Assembly (NCBI RefSeq): GCF_009708005.2
Contig: NZ_CP052757.1
Coordinates: 4,092,001 to 4,156,000 of the forward strand
DNA length: 64,000 nucleotides
Origin: Cellulosimicrobium protaetiae
GTDB lineage: Bacteria > Actinomycetota > Actinomycetes > Actinomycetales > Cellulomonadaceae
Reading direction: 5' to 3'
Of the stretch, positions 8,456-18,224 are shown piece by piece. How positions within the stretch are numbered: the first letter of the stretch is position 1; each line of letters opens with the position of its first letter. The notes under the pieces are model-generated. The model made no database searches and was not told the DNA's origin. It saw only the letters and a program-made list of their open reading frames with translations. Made by a program: the position numbers and the translations under genes.

Positions 8456-10051
8456 TCAGACGAGGTCGCGGACCGCCGCGTACTGCTCGCGGATCGCCGG
8501 GACCGGGTCGGCCTCGACCACCGTGGCCGACGACGCGGCCCAGGTGGGCGGGGCGACGTCCGCCCCGGAGCCACCCGTCGCGTGCGCGGCGAGGACCCAG
8601 GCCGCCTGGCGCGCGGCGCCGTCGGCCACGTACTCGCCGGGCTCCGGGACCGTCACTGGCAGGCCGAGGACCTGCGGCGCGATGCGCCGGACCGCCTCGG
8701 ACTGCGCCCCACCGCCGATGAGCTGCACGCGATCGACGCGGACGCCGAGCGCCCGCAGCGCGTCGAGCCCGTCCGCGAGGCCGCACAGCATGCCCTCGAC
8801 GTACGCGCGCGCGAGGTGCTCCGGCGTCGACGTGCCGAGCCGGATGCCGTGCAGCGTGCCCGAGGCGTCGGGGCGGTTGGGCATGCGCTCGCCCTCCAGG
8901 TACGGCACGAGCACGAGCCCGTCCGCGCCGGGCGGCGCCGCGAGCGCGAGGCGAGAGAGGCCCGCGTGGTCGACGCCGAGGACGGCGCGCGCCGCGTCGA
9001 GCACCCGGCTCGCGTTGAGCGTCACCGCGAGCAGCAGGTACCGGCCCGTCGCGTCCGAGAACCCGTTGACGAGGCCGGAGCCGTCCGCCGTGCGGTCGTC
9101 GGTCACGGCGGACACGACGCCCGACGTCCCGATCGACACCGCGACGTCGCCCGCGACCATGCCGAGACCGAGCGCGGCACCGGCGTTGTCGCCCGCGCCG
9201 GGGCCGAGCAGCGTGCCGCCCTCGACCGCCGCACCGGCGACCGAGGCGTGCGCGACGCCCGCCACGGCCGAGGGTGCGACGACGCGCGGCAGCACGACGT
9301 CCGTCCGGCCGAACGCGAGCTCGAGCAGGTCGAGGCGGTACGCGCCCCGGCCGTCGTCCCCGTCGCCCCGGGTCGCGTCGTAGTACCCCGTGCCCGACGC
9401 GTCGGACGCGTCGGTGACGAGCGCGTCGAGGTCCGGGCCGAGCGGCGCGGACTCGTCGCCCGCGGGGCCGTACCCCGCGATGCGCCACGTGAGCCAGTCG
9501 TGCGGCAGCGCGACGGCCGCGACGCGCGCCGCGTTCTCCGGCTCCGCGTCGCGCAGCCAGCGCAGCTTCGTCACCGTGAGCGACGCGACCGGTACGGACC
9601 CGATCGCGTCCGCCCATGCCTGCGCGCCCGCCTCGGTCGCGGACTCGACCCGGTCGTGGGCGTCGGGGACGCCCTCGGCGAGCCGGGCCTCGCCGAGCTC
9701 GCGGATCAGGTCGCGCGCCGCGGGGGCCGAGCGTGTGTCGTTCCACAGGAGCGCGTCGCGCACGACGTTCCCCTCCGCGTCGAGCGCGACGAGCCCGTGC
9801 TGCTGGCCGCCGACGGCGAGCGCCGCGACGTCGTCGAGCCCGCCCGCCGCGGACGCGGCCTCGCGGAACGCGTCCCACCACGCGTCGGGGTGCACCTCGG
9901 TGCCGTCGGGGTGCTTGGCCGAGCCGGTGCGGACGAGCGCGCCGGTCGCGGCGTCGCGCACGACGACCTTGCAGGACTGCGTGGACGTGTCGACGCCGGC
10001 GACGAGCGTGCGCTCGTCGCCGGCGTCGGACGTCCTGGCGTCGGTCGTCAC
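8456..10051 (-). CDS. xylB: xylulokinase
   Basis: 531-residue FGGY-family carbohydrate kinase. N-terminal [16 protein letters not shown] is the first phosphate-binding motif, followed by [12 protein letters not shown] typical of xylulokinases. Later motifs are [18 protein letters not shown] and [15 protein letters not shown]. It phosphorylates D-xylulose to xylulose 5-phosphate, feeding the pentose phosphate pathway. GTG start at 10051, one base downstream of the xylA stop, so xylA and xylB are co-transcribed with xylA first. Presumably repressed by the divergent ROK regulator. Confidence 0.95.
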   Translation of the reverse strand: MTTDARTSDAGDERTLVAGVDTSTQSCKVVVRDAATGALVRTGSAKHPDGTEVHPDAWWDAFREAASAAGGLDDVAALAVGGQQHGLVALDAEGNVVRDALLWNDTRSAPAARDLIRELGEARLAEGVPDAHDRVESATEAGAQAWADAIGSVPVASLTVTKLRWLRDAEPENAARVAAVALPHDWLTWRIAGYGPAGDESAPLGPDLDALVTDASDASGTGYYDATRGDGDDGRGAYRLDLLELAFGRTDVVLPRVVAPSAVAGVAHASVAGAAVEGGTLLGPGAGDNAGAALGLGMVAGDVAVSIGTSGVVSAVTDDRTADGSGLVNGFSDATGRYLLLAVTLNASRVLDAARAVLGVDHAGLSRLALAAPPGADGLVLVPYLEGERMPNRPDASGTLHGIRLGTSTPEHLARAYVEGMLCGLADGLDALRALGVRVDRVQLIGGGAQSEAVRRIAPQVLGLPVTVPEPGEYVADGAARQAAWVLAAHATGGSGADVAPPTWAASSATVVEADPVPAIREQYAAVRDLV

Positions 10052-10052
10052 C

Positions 10053-11243
10053 TCAGCCGATCAGGTGCTCGAGCGCGAGCTGGTTGAGGCGCACGAAGCC
10101 GAAGTCGCGGTTCGCCGCGGCGTCGACGTCGAACTCCTCGTACGCGGTGCGGTCCGCGAGCAGGTCGGCCACGGACTCGCCCTCGCCCAGCGTGGACTGG
10201 CCGAGCTCGAACACGCCGGAGTGCGCGAACGCCTCCTGGACGCGGGAGTCGGCGCGGTACGCCGCGGCCTTGCGCGCGAGCAGGCGGTAGGTCTCCATGT
10301 TGGCGCGCGCGGAGTCCCACACGCCGACCTCGTTCTCGGTGCGCGACGGCTTGTAGTCGAAGTGGCGCGGACCCGTGTACGTGGGTCCGCCGTTCGGGAA
10401 GCCGTTCTCGAGCAGGTCGACCGTGAAGAAGGCCGAGAGCAGGTCGCCGTGGCCGAACACGAGGTCCTGGTCGAACTTGATCGAACGCTGGCCGTTGAGG
10501 TCGATGTGGAAGAGCTTGCCCGCCCACAGCGCCTGCGCGAGGCCGTGCGTGTAGTTGAGGCCAGCCATCTGCTCGTGACCCGTCTCCGGGTTGAGGCCCA
10601 CGATGTCGCCGTTGTCGAGCTTCGCGATGAGGCCGAGCGCGTGGCCGATGGTCGGCAGGAAGATGTCGCCGCGGGGCTCGTTCGGCTTGGGCTCGAGCGC
10701 GATCTTGAGGTCGTAGCCCTTCTCCTTGATGTACGCCGCGGTGAGGTCGAGGCCCTCGGCGTAGCGCTCGTGCGCGGAGTGCAGGTCCTTGGCGCCGTCG
10801 TACTCGGTGCCCTCGCGGCCACCCCACATGACGAACGTCTTGGCGCCCAGCTCGGCCGTCAGGTCGACGTTGCGCAGCACCTTGCGCAGCGCGTAGCGGC
10901 GCACACCGCGGTCGTTCGACGTGAGGCCGCCGTCCTTGAACACCGGGTGGCTGAACAGGTTGGTCGTCACCATCTCGATGACCAGGCCCGTGTCCTGCGC
11001 CGCCTGGCGCACGGAGTCGAGGCGCTTGGTGCGCTCGGCGTCGTCGGCGCCGAACGGCACGACGTCGTCGTCGTGGAACGTGAAGCCCCACGCACCGAGG
11101 TCGGCCAGGCGGCGCACGGACTCGGCCGGGTCGAGCGCGGGACGGCTCGCGCTGCCGAACTGGTCCTGCGCGGTCCAGCCCACGGTCCACAGACCGAAGG
11201 AGAAGTTGATGTCTGTGTCGTGTCGGGTGGTCTCGTCGGCCAC
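10053..11243 (-). CDS. xylA: xylose isomerase
   Basis: 396 residues, the class I actinobacterial length. Recognisable parts are the active-site [30 protein letters not shown], the metal-binding [20 protein letters not shown] and [20 protein letters not shown], and [20 protein letters not shown]. Converts D-xylose to D-xylulose with divalent metal ions. First gene of the xylAB operon; divergent from the ROK regulator across about 100 bp that contains an operator-like palindrome. Confidence 0.97.
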   Translation of the reverse strand: MADETTRHDTDINFSFGLWTVGWTAQDQFGSASRPALDPAESVRRLADLGAWGFTFHDDDVVPFGADDAERTKRLDSVRQAAQDTGLVIEMVTTNLFSHPVFKDGGLTSNDRGVRRYALRKVLRNVDLTAELGAKTFVMWGGREGTEYDGAKDLHSAHERYAEGLDLTAAYIKEKGYDLKIALEPKPNEPRGDIFLPTIGHALGLIAKLDNGDIVGLNPETGHEQMAGLNYTHGLAQALWAGKLFHIDLNGQRSIKFDQDLVFGHGDLLSAFFTVDLLENGFPNGGPTYTGPRHFDYKPSRTENEVGVWDSARANMETYRLLARKAAAYRADSRVQEAFAHSGVFELGQSTLGEGESVADLLADRTAYEEFDVDAAANRDFGFVRLNQLALEHLIG

Positions 11244-11306
11244 GGTGGTCTCCTCGTCGAGAGGGCCGTGGCGCGGTCCTCGCGCCGACGGCCTATTTTT
11301 GTCTTA

Positions 11307-11322
11307 CGGATGAACTTATCCG
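11307..11322. promoter_or_regulatory. candidate XylR/ROK operator between xylA and its regulator
   Basis: CGGATGAACTTATCCG has 5-bp perfect outer arms (CGGAT/ATCCG) around a partly symmetric centre. It sits in an AT-rich patch of the xylA/ROK divergent promoter region, 24 bp before the preferred regulator start. An alternative regulator ATG at 11310 falls inside it. Confidence 0.45.
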
Positions 11323-11345
11323 CCCGGGTCGGTAAGGTCAAGACC

Positions 11346-12587
11346 GTGAACCGCAGCGTCGCGACCCGCACGGGTCCCCCAGCAGCCCGGCAGGCCACGC
11401 TGCGCGAGCACAACCTCGCCCTCGTCGCCCGCGCGGTCTTCGAGTCCGCCCAGCCGTGCTCGCGCGCCGACATCGCCGCCGCCAGCGGCCTCACGCGCGC
11501 GACCGTGTCGACCCTGGTGGACCGGCTCGTCGCCGCGGCCATCGTCGCCGAGCTCCCCCCGGCGACCCCGCAGCGCGCCGGACGGCCCGCGGTCCCCCTC
11601 GCGCCCGCGCCACGCTCGCTCGTCGGGCTCGGCCTCGAGGTCAACGTCGACTACCTCGGCGGCCGCGTGCTCGACCTCACCGGCACCGTCGTCGCCGAGC
11701 ACGTCGACCCGGACGACCTGCACGACAGCGACCCCGCCGAGGTCCTCGCCCGGCTCGGGCGCATCGCGCAGGACCTCCTCGCGACCGTCCGCGCCGACGG
11801 CATGACCGTCGCGGGCGCCCGGCTCGCCCTCCCCGGCCTCGTCGACACGCGCGCGGGCCGGCTCGAGGTCGCGCCCAACCTCGGCTGGTCCCACCTCGAT
11901 CCCGTCCGCCTCCTCGGCCTCGGCCCGGACGTCCCCGTCGAGATCGGCAACGAGGCCAAGCTCGCCGCACTCGCCCAGGCGAGCCGCGGCGTCGTGCCCG
12001 ACGACGCGTCGGACCCTGCCTCCGACCCGGCGCCCTCGACGTACCTCTACGTGTCGGGCGACGTCGGCATCGGGTCCGCGATCGTCGTCGACCGCCGGCT
12101 CTTCCGCGGCCGCCACGGCTGGACGGGCGAGGTCGGGCACGTCGTCGTGGACCCGCGCGGCCCGCGCTGCCGCTGCGGCGCGACCGGCTGCCTCGAGCAG
12201 TACGCGGGCAAGGACGCGCTCCTGCGCGGGGCGGGACTGCCCGTCGACGCCCCTACCGAGACGCTCGTCGCCGCGCTCGACGCCGCGGAGCCCGCCGCGC
12301 TCGCCGTCGTCGAGCAGGCCGGGACCGCGCTCGGCAGCGCGCTCGCCGACTACGTGAACCTCGTCGACATCGACACCGTCCTGCTCGGCGGCATCTACCC
12401 CGCGCTCCTGCCGTACCTGCGCACCGCGGCCCTCGCCGAGCTGCGCACACGCGTCCTGGCCGCCCCGTGGACGGACGTCGTCCTGCTCCCCGCCCCGGTC
12501 GGCGACCACGCCGCCCTCACCGGCGGCGCGCGCGAGGTCCTGCGCGGCGTCGTCGAGGACCCGAGCGCCTGGGTCGCCGAGGACTGA
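11346..12587 (+). CDS. xylR: ROK-family transcriptional regulator, XylR type
   Basis: 413 residues. Winged HTH near the N-terminus (SRADIAAASGLTRATVSTLV) followed by a ROK kinase-like sugar-binding domain. The ROK zinc-binding motif is present in RCRCGATGCLEQYAG, and GEVGHVVVDPRGP is the ROK signature region. GTG at 11346 is preferred because AAGGTC lies upstream; ATG at 11310 would add 12 residues. Divergent placement makes repression of xylAB in the absence of xylose the natural reading. Followed directly by the repeat region. Confidence 0.85.
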   Translation: MNRSVATRTGPPAARQATLREHNLALVARAVFESAQPCSRADIAAASGLTRATVSTLVDRLVAAAIVAELPPATPQRAGRPAVPLAPAPRSLVGLGLEVNVDYLGGRVLDLTGTVVAEHVDPDDLHDSDPAEVLARLGRIAQDLLATVRADGMTVAGARLALPGLVDTRAGRLEVAPNLGWSHLDPVRLLGLGPDVPVEIGNEAKLAALAQASRGVVPDDASDPASDPAPSTYLYVSGDVGIGSAIVVDRRLFRGRHGWTGEVGHVVVDPRGPRCRCGATGCLEQYAGKDALLRGAGLPVDAPTETLVAALDAAEPAALAVVEQAGTALGSALADYVNLVDIDTVLLGGIYPALLPYLRTAALAELRTRVLAAPWTDVVLLPAPVGDHAALTGGAREVLRGVVEDPSAWVAED

Positions 12588-12591
12588 CCTC

Positions 12592-12630
12592 CGCCGAGGT
12601 AGAACCGTGGTCGGCCGAGGTAGAACCGTG
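12592..12630 (+). repeat. TAGAACC repeat array, two units, after the ROK gene
   Basis: Two near-identical tandem units, each CCGAGGTAGAACCGTGGTCG, at 20-bp period, beginning 5 bp after the ROK stop codon and oriented with its transcription. Confidence 0.85.
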
Positions 12631-12779
12631 GTCGGGTCTTCAGGCCCGCAGGGTCGGGTCCGCGGTGAGGGTGGTCTCGGCGCTCGGGGCTGCCGCGCCG
12701 TCACCCTGGCCGTTCGGCCGTGGGTTCTGGGAGCGCGGCTCTGACGCCCCTTCGCATCCGACCTCACCCCCACCGCTCG
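12631..12779 (+). repeat. ~148-bp block shared with 31361-31508
   Basis: Reads closely alike in both places, for example GCTCGGGGCTGCCGCGCCGT, TTCGGCCGTGGGTT and TGACGCCCCTTCGCATCCGA. Its ends contain GGTGAGGGTGG and CACCCCCACCG, which can pair around a roughly 100-nt loop; in the other copy this stem is a perfect 13 bp. Confidence 0.75.
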
Positions 12780-12854
12780 ACCGTCACCGCGCCCTCGCCT
12801 CGTGGTCACCCCGTGCACCGCCAGGGAGACGAGATGCGGCCCGGCCCGCCGGAC

Positions 12855-13005
12855 CGGCCGAGGCAGAACTCTTGTCACGCGAGGCAGAAGCCCGGTCCGC
12901 CGAAGTAGAACCCTGGTCCGTCGAGATAGAACCCTGGTTGGCCGAGGTAGAAGCCTGGTTGGCCGAGGTAGAACCCTGGTCATGAGGTAGAACGGCGGTT
13001 GGCCG
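12855..13005 (+). repeat. TAGAACC repeat array, seven units
   Basis: Seven direct units of about 20 bp, consensus GAGGTAGAACCCTGGTTGGCC with substitutions (GAGGCAGAACTC, GAAGTAGAACCC, GAGATAGAACCC, GAGGTAGAACGG). They face the inverted array at 13366-13510. Confidence 0.85.
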
Positions 13006-13240
13006 AAGGCGACCATGGTCGGCCCCCAGTCGGGCCGGTCGCCGTCGGACATCGGTGACCCCGACAGACCCCACCACTTGCGCGGCGCGACGGCGCGACG
13101 GCGCGACGGCGGACCCGCGCGACGGCAGGACCGCGGACGACGCGGCGACCACGGCACGACCCGGACAGCGGCACCGAACCAACCCGACCCCGCGCGCAGT
13201 CGCCCGAGGCGAGCGACGACCAGGGCGAGACGACGCCGGG

Positions 13241-13334
13241 CGGGGTGGGTGGTGGTGCCGCGTCGTGGCTGGGCCTGGCGGGAGCCGCGAGGAACGAGCG
13301 GCGGATGGTAGACGCGGCACCACCACCCACCCCG
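13241..13334 (-). repeat. conserved-loop hairpin, copy A
   Basis: Arms 13241-13264 and 13311-13334 are perfect 24-bp reverse complements (right arm begins GACGCGGCACCACCACCCAC). The 46-nt loop on the minus strand begins TACCATCCGCCGCTCGTTCC and ends CCCAGCCAC, one base longer than the 45-nt loop in copies B and C. The conservation continues about 40 nt past the arm (CGGCGTCGTCTCGCCCTGGT). Confidence 0.85.
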
Positions 13335-13365
13335 ACCACCCAACCCAGCCACGCGCCGTCGGGCA

Positions 13366-13510
13366 CAAGAACCACGGTTCTACCTCGACCAACCACGGTT
13401 CTACCTCGGCCAACCAGAGTTCTACCTCGGCCAACCAGAGTTCTACTTCGGCGGACTGCGGCTCTACCTCGCGAGACCGGGGTTCTTCCTTGCGCGGACC
13501 GGGGTTCTAC
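13366..13510 (-). repeat. TAGAACC repeat array, seven inverted units, reaching the lacI stop
   Basis: Seven units in minus orientation, consensus GAGGTAGAACCCTGGTTGG. The last one, GTAGAACCCCGG, contains the TAG stop codon of the lacI gene (13507-13509). Confidence 0.85.
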
Positions 13511-14580
13511 GTCCGTTGCGGGGGCGGGGCCGTGCTGGCGCGGGGGACGAGGCGGGTGGGGACCAGGCGGGTGCCGGTCTCGTGGACGCCCTCGCGGACC
13601 TGGCGGAGCACCTGCTCGACGAGCCGGCGACCGACCTCGGCGAAGTCCTGGTGGACGGTCGTGAGCGGGGGCAGGAACTCGGACGACTCGGGCAGGTCGT
13701 CGAACCCGACGACGCTCACGTCCTGCGGGACGCGCTTGCCGGAGTCGTGCAGGGCGCGCACGAGCCCGAGGGCCATCTGGTCGTTGGCGACGAAGACCGC
13801 GGTGACGTCGCCGCGCTGCGCGAGGCGCAGCCCGGCCTCGTAGCCGGACGACGGCGACCAGTCGCCCCGCTCGATGGGCGGCACGTCGCGCCCGGCCTCC
13901 TCGAGCGTCGCGCGCCAGGCGGAGGTGCGACGCTCGGCCGCGAACGAGAGCGCCGGTCCGGCGAGGTGGTGCACCGTCTCGTGGCCGAGGTCGAGCAGGT
14001 GCTGCACGGCCTGGCGCGTGCCGTCGGCCTGGTCGGTGTCCACGACCGCGTAGCTCTCGCCGGCGTCGGAGTCCGCGACGACGACCTGGACGCCGGGCGG
14101 GAGGCTGACCCGCGCGACGTCGAGGAGGTGGACCTCCATGAGCAGGATGATCGCGTCGACGGCGAGCTCCCCGAGGCGCGTGAACGCGCCGTGCACGCCG
14201 TCCTGCGTGGGCGCGGCGACGGGGATGACGGTGATGGCGTAACCCTCGGCGGCGGCGGACGTCGCGATGGCCTCGAGCGTACGGACATTGCCCGTGGTCG
14301 CGAGCGAGAAGAGGATCACGCCGATGGTGCGGAAGGAGCCGCTCTTGAGCGCGCGGGCGGCGCTGTTGGGGCGGTAGCCGAGCTCGGTCATCGCCTCGAG
14401 CACGCGCGAGCGCGTCGCCTCGACGACGCCCGGGTGCCCGTTGGAGACGCGGGAGACGGTCTGCGCGGAGACCCCGGCGACGCGCGCGACGTCGGCCATC
14501 GAGACGCGCCGTGCCGTGCGGACGGCAGCTCCCCCGGTGCGCGTCAGGGCGGGGGTCTCGTCGTCGAGCCCGTCGGTCAT
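13507..14580 (-). CDS. LacI-family transcriptional regulator of the galactan operon
   Basis: About 357 residues from the preferred ATG at 14580 (MTDGLDDETP); a start at 14643 would add 21 residues. The HTH reads SMADVARVAGVSAQTVSRVS with the hinge YRPNSAARALKSG, then a sugar-binding core ending in VVGFDDLPESSEFLPPLTTV. It is divergent from an ABC importer/GH42/GH30 operon with two TGTTT-N4-AAACA operators between, so it probably represses both itself and that operon until a galactoside is present. Its stop codon is a TAG inside a TAGAACC repeat unit. Confidence 0.9.
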   Translation of the reverse strand: MTDGLDDETPALTRTGGAAVRTARRVSMADVARVAGVSAQTVSRVSNGHPGVVEATRSRVLEAMTELGYRPNSAARALKSGSFRTIGVILFSLATTGNVRTLEAIATSAAAEGYAITVIPVAAPTQDGVHGAFTRLGELAVDAIILLMEVHLLDVARVSLPPGVQVVVADSDAGESYAVVDTDQADGTRQAVQHLLDLGHETVHHLAGPALSFAAERRTSAWRATLEEAGRDVPPIERGDWSPSSGYEAGLRLAQRGDVTAVFVANDQMALGLVRALHDSGKRVPQDVSVVGFDDLPESSEFLPPLTTVHQDFAEVGRRLVEQVLRQVREGVHETGTRLVPTRLVPRASTAPPPQRT

Positions 14581-14659
14581 GGCGTCCTCGTCCTCGTGGT
14601 GTCGGCACAGTACCTGGGCCGGACCGACATCGTGGCCGGTCACGGACCAGCGTAGGCGA

Positions 14660-14708
14660 TGTTTGCGTAAACACCGAACCTCGTGCCATGCTCATGTTTA
14701 CGCAAACA
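14660..14708. promoter_or_regulatory. pair of LacI operators
   Basis: TGTTTGCGTAAACA at 14660-14673 and its exact reverse complement TGTTTACGCAAACA at 14695-14708. Each has TGTTT/AAACA arms; centres are 35 bp apart, about three helical turns. They lie between lacI and the importer operon, where a LacI dimer pair could loop or block both promoters. Confidence 0.75.
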
Positions 14709-14755
14709 CCGGCGACGACCGACGTCGCCGTCCCCCGATGACGAGGACCCCCAGC

Positions 14756-15694
14756 ATGACGACGACGTCCCCACCCGTGGCAGGGCACCGGCCACCGGTC
14801 GGCGCTCCTTCGTCCCTCCCGGCACGGCGCCGACGGCGCTCGTGGACCGGCTGGGGCTTCGTGGGTCCGTTCATGGCGGTCTTCGCGCTCGTGTTCCTCG
14901 CGCCGATCGCCTACTCGATCTACCTCAGCCTGTTCCGCACCCAGATGGTCGGCGGCACCCAGTTCGTCGGGTTCGAGAACTACGCGCGAGCGTTCTCCGA
15001 CCCGCAGTTCTGGTCGGGCGTGTCGCGCGTCGGGCTGTTCCTCGTGGTCCAGGTGCCGATCATGCTGGGCATCGCCCTGCTCGTCGCCCTGGCGATCGAC
15101 TCGGGCCGGCTCTACGGCCGCAACTTCTTCCGGATCTCGATCTTCCTCCCCTACGCCGTCCCGGCCGTCGTCGCGACGCTCATGTGGGGGTTCATGTACG
15201 GGACGCGGTTCGGCCTCGTCGCGAACATCAACGACGCGCTGGGGACGTCGATCGCCAACCCGCTGTCCCCGGACTGGGTGCTGCTGTCCATCGGCAACAT
15301 CGTGACCTGGGAGTTCGTGGGCTACAACATGCTCATCTTCTACTCGGCGCTGCGCGTCGTGCCCACGTCGCTCTACGAGGCGGCCGAGCTCGACGGCGCG
15401 TCCCAGTGGCAGGTCGTGCGGGCCATCAAGATCCCCGCGATCCGCGGTTCGCTCGTCATCGCCACGATCTTCTCGATCATCGGCTCGTTCCAGCTCTTCA
15501 ACGAGCCGAGCATCCTGCAGAGCCTCGCGCCGAACGCCATCACGACGTACTTCACCCCGAACCTGTACGCGTACTCGCTGTCGTTCTCCGGCCAGCAGTA
15601 CAACTACTCGGCGACCGTCGCCATCATCATGGGCGTCCTCACGATGATCGTGGCCTACGTCGTCCAGCTGCGCGGCATGCGCAAGGAGGCCTGA
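14756..15694 (+). CDS. sugar ABC transporter permease (MalF/UgpA type)
   Basis: 312 residues with six hydrophobic helices starting at WGFVGPFMAVFALVFLAPIA. The cytoplasmic EAA loop is YEAAELDGASQWQVVRAIKI, the contact site for the ATPase. ATG at 14756 has GAGGA upstream; ATG at 14738 is possible. First gene of the LacI-controlled operon. No ATPase gene is in the operon, so a shared MsiK-type ATPase elsewhere is likely, as is usual in actinobacteria. Confidence 0.9.
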   Translation: MTTTSPPVAGHRPPVGAPSSLPARRRRRSWTGWGFVGPFMAVFALVFLAPIAYSIYLSLFRTQMVGGTQFVGFENYARAFSDPQFWSGVSRVGLFLVVQVPIMLGIALLVALAIDSGRLYGRNFFRISIFLPYAVPAVVATLMWGFMYGTRFGLVANINDALGTSIANPLSPDWVLLSIGNIVTWEFVGYNMLIFYSALRVVPTSLYEAAELDGASQWQVVRAIKIPAIRGSLVIATIFSIIGSFQLFNEPSILQSLAPNAITTYFTPNLYAYSLSFSGQQYNYSATVAIIMGVLTMIVAYVVQLRGMRKEA

Positions 15695-15696
15695 CG

Positions 15697-16665
15697 ATGA
15701 CCGCCACGACCCCCTCGACCCCGGCGGTCCCCGCCGGCTCCCGCACGATGACGGGCACCACGACGCGCGCCACGACGCGCAAGCCCGTCCGCCTGCGCTC
15801 GCGCGCCCCGCACAGCGTCGCCCGCCCGCGCCGCAGCGTCCTCATGACCGTCCTCACCGGGATCGTCCTGCTCTACGCGCTCGTGCCGCTGTTCTGGCTC
15901 GTCGTCAACGCGTCCAAGACGCAGTCGAGCCTGTTCAGCTCGTTCGGGCTCTGGTTCAGCGGCGACTTCGCGCTGTTCGACAACATCGCGCGCACGCTCA
16001 CCTACGACGGCGGCATCTTCGGCCGCTGGTTCGCCAACACGCTGCTGTACGTCGTGCTCGGCGCCGGCGGCGCGACGTTCCTCGCCGTGCTCGGCGGGTA
16101 CGCGCTCGCCAAGTTCGACTTCCCGGGCAAGCGCGGCGTCTTCGCGACGGTCATCGGCGCGGTCGCCGTGCCCGGCACCGCGCTCGCCGTCCCGACGTTC
16201 CTCATGTTCAGCCAGATGGGGCTCACCAACACCCCGTGGGCCGTCATCATCCCGTCGCTCATCTCGCCGTTCGGCCTCTACCTCATGTGGGTGTTCGCCG
16301 CGGAGTCGATCCCGACGGAGCTGCTCGAGGCGGCGCGCGTGGACGGGTCGAGCGAGGGCCGCACGTTCTTCCAGGTCTCCCTGCCGCTGCTCGCGCCCGG
16401 GATCGTCACGGTCCTGCTCTTCACCATGGTCGCGACCTGGAACAACTACTTCCTGCCGCTGATCATGCTCAAGGACCCCGACTGGTACCCCCTGACGCTC
16501 GGCCTCAACGCGTGGAACGCGCAGGCCGCGACCGCGGGCGGCGAGGCGATCTTCGACCTCGTGATCACCGGCTCGCTGCTGACGATCCTCCCGCTCGTCG
16601 CCGCCTTCCTCCTCCTCCAGCGCTACTGGCAGTCCGGCCTCGCGGCCGGCTCCGTCAAGGAGTGA
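15697..16665 (+). CDS. carbohydrate ABC transporter permease (MalG/UgpE type)
   Basis: 322 residues. After a basic N-terminal tail come six membrane segments beginning LMTVLTGIVLLYALVPLFWL. EAA loop LLEAARVDGSSEGRTFFQVS. Two bases separate its start from the previous stop, and AAGGAGG precedes the ATG. It forms the importer channel with the preceding permease. Confidence 0.92.
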   Translation: MTATTPSTPAVPAGSRTMTGTTTRATTRKPVRLRSRAPHSVARPRRSVLMTVLTGIVLLYALVPLFWLVVNASKTQSSLFSSFGLWFSGDFALFDNIARTLTYDGGIFGRWFANTLLYVVLGAGGATFLAVLGGYALAKFDFPGKRGVFATVIGAVAVPGTALAVPTFLMFSQMGLTNTPWAVIIPSLISPFGLYLMWVFAAESIPTELLEAARVDGSSEGRTFFQVSLPLLAPGIVTVLLFTMVATWNNYFLPLIMLKDPDWYPLTLGLNAWNAQAATAGGEAIFDLVITGSLLTILPLVAAFLLLQRYWQSGLAAGSVKE

Positions 16666-16745
16666 CGCGCCCCGCGCCGTCTCCCGCACCACCCCCGACA
16701 CCCACCCCGCCCGATCCGTCTGACGACGAAGTGAGAGGAACCCTC

Positions 16746-18086
16746 ATGTCCATCCGCACCACCCGCGCCCTGCGCGCCGTCGCCGCCACCGGCGTCGTCG
16801 CCCTCGCCCTGGCCGCCTGCAGCTCCGGCGGCGGCAACGACTCCGGCGCGGACGCCGGCTCGGCCGACGACGTCGCCGCGGCGCTCGAGGAAGGCGGCAG
16901 CCTCACGGTGTGGGCCTGGGAGCCCACGCTCGAGCAGGTCGTCACCGACTTCGAGGCCGAGTACCCGAACGTCGACGTCGAGCTCGTCAACGCTGGCACC
17001 GGCAACGACCAGTACACGGCGCTCCAGAACGCGATCGCCGCCGGCAAGGGCGTGCCCGACGTCGCGCAGGTCGAGTACTACGCGCTCCCCCAGTTCGCCC
17101 TCTCGGAGGCGCTCGCCGACCTCTCGTCGCTCGGCGCGGACCAGCTCGACGGCACGTTCACGCCCGGCCCGTGGAACGCCGTCCAGCAGGGTGAGGGCAT
17201 CTTCGGCCTGCCCATGGACTCCGGCCCGATGGCCCTCTTCTACAACGAGGAGCTCTTCACGCAGCACGGCGTCGAGGTGCCGACGACGTGGGACGGCTTC
17301 GTCGAGGCGGCCCGTGCGCTGCACGCGGCGGACCCGAGCGTGTACATCACGAACGACACGGGCGACGCGGGCTTCACGACGTCGCTCATCTGGCAGGCCG
17401 GTGGCCAGCCGTTCCAGGTCGACGGTACGGACGTGACGATCGACCTCGCGGACGAGGGCAGCACGCAGTTCGCGGAGACCTGGCAGACGCTCATCGACGA
17501 GGACCTGCTCGCGCCGGTCAGCTCGTGGAGCGACGAGTGGTACCAGGGCCTCGGCAACGGCACGATCGCGACGCTCGCGATCGGCGCGTGGATGCCCGCG
17601 AACCTCGAGTCGGGTGTGCCCGACGGCGCCGGCAAGTGGCGCGTCGCCCCGCTCCCGCAGTGGGAGGAGGGCGCGTCGGCCAGCTCCGAGAACGGCGGCT
17701 CCGCGCTGTCCGTGACGGCCGCGAGCTCGCAGCAGGCGCTCGCCTACGGCTTCCTCGAGTACGCGAACGCTGGCGACGGCGTGCAGGCGCGCGTCGACGG
17801 CGGCGCGTTCCCGGCCACGACGGCCGAGCTGGAGTCGGACGAGTTCCAGGGCTACGAGTCCGAGTACTTCGGCGGCCAGAAGATCAACGAGGTCCTCGCG
17901 CAGTCGGCCTCCGACGTCGTCGAGGGCTGGTCGTACCTGCCGTTCCAGGTGTACGCGAACTCGATCTTCAACGACACCGTCGGCCAGGCGTACGTCTCGG
18001 GCACGACGCTCACCGACGGCCTCAAGGCCTGGCAGGACGCGTCCGTGAAGTACGGCACCGAGCAGGGCTTCACCGTCAACGAGTGA
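16746..18086 (+). CDS. extracellular sugar-binding lipoprotein of an ABC importer
   Basis: 446 residues with a lipoprotein signal: hydrophobic VVALALAAC followed by SSGGG, lipid attachment at that Cys. The mature domain is a cluster B/family 1 solute-binding protein (LTVWAWEPTLEQVVTDFEAE; FGLPMDSGPMALFYNEELF). Delivers oligosaccharide to the two upstream permeases. Beta-galactosidase and galactanase genes follow, so galacto-oligosaccharides are the likely ligand. Strong GAGAGGAA site. Confidence 0.92.
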   Translation: MSIRTTRALRAVAATGVVALALAACSSGGGNDSGADAGSADDVAAALEEGGSLTVWAWEPTLEQVVTDFEAEYPNVDVELVNAGTGNDQYTALQNAIAAGKGVPDVAQVEYYALPQFALSEALADLSSLGADQLDGTFTPGPWNAVQQGEGIFGLPMDSGPMALFYNEELFTQHGVEVPTTWDGFVEAARALHAADPSVYITNDTGDAGFTTSLIWQAGGQPFQVDGTDVTIDLADEGSTQFAETWQTLIDEDLLAPVSSWSDEWYQGLGNGTIATLAIGAWMPANLESGVPDGAGKWRVAPLPQWEEGASASSENGGSALSVTAASSQQALAYGFLEYANAGDGVQARVDGGAFPATTAELESDEFQGYESEYFGGQKINEVLAQSASDVVEGWSYLPFQVYANSIFNDTVGQAYVSGTTLTDGLKAWQDASVKYGTEQGFTVNE

Positions 18087-18134
18087 CCTGATCCCCGCCG
18101 GGCGCCTGCCGGGGCGCCCGGCCGCCCCCACGGT

Positions 18135-18166
18135 CGCGTGGTCGTGCCTCCCGGCACGACCACGCG
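18135..18166 (+). terminator. hairpin after the binding-protein gene
   Basis: Perfect 13-bp stem CGCGTGGTCGTGC (18135-18147) and GCACGACCACGCG (18154-18166) with a 6-nt loop, between the binding protein and GH42 genes. Probably an attenuating or mRNA-stabilising stem that keeps binding-protein transcripts in excess, since the operon seems to continue. Confidence 0.7.
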
Positions 18167-18224
18167 GCCTCCACCGGCGGCGCACCGCGTCGTCCACCGC
18201 TCTGCGAGCATCTGAGGAGCCTGC

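Larger units (their letters stand above)
12588..13506. repeat. composite intergenic repeat, copy A
   Basis: A 919-bp gene-free region between the convergent ROK and lacI genes. In plus orientation it holds two TAGAACC units, a ~148-bp shared block, seven more units, about 235 bp with no recognised element but locally repetitive (a run of GCGACGGCGC triplets), a 24-bp-stem hairpin and seven inverted units up to the lacI stop. Read on the minus strand, the order (units, hairpin, spacer, inverted units, block, inverted units) equals that of the region at 30.5-31.6 kb. Reading frames in the arrays code for low-complexity AEVEPW repeats and are not credible genes. Confidence 0.85.

Noticed and set aside
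12588-13510. Open frames giving repeated AEVEPW-type peptides in the TAGAACC arrays
   Set aside because: They arise from the 20-bp DNA repeat, occur on both strands, lack ribosome sites and merge with antisense frames of the neighbouring genes.
12855-13510. CRISPR-like array
   Set aside because: Units of about 20 bp follow each other without unique spacers of constant length, vary in sequence, occur in both orientations, and no cas gene is near.
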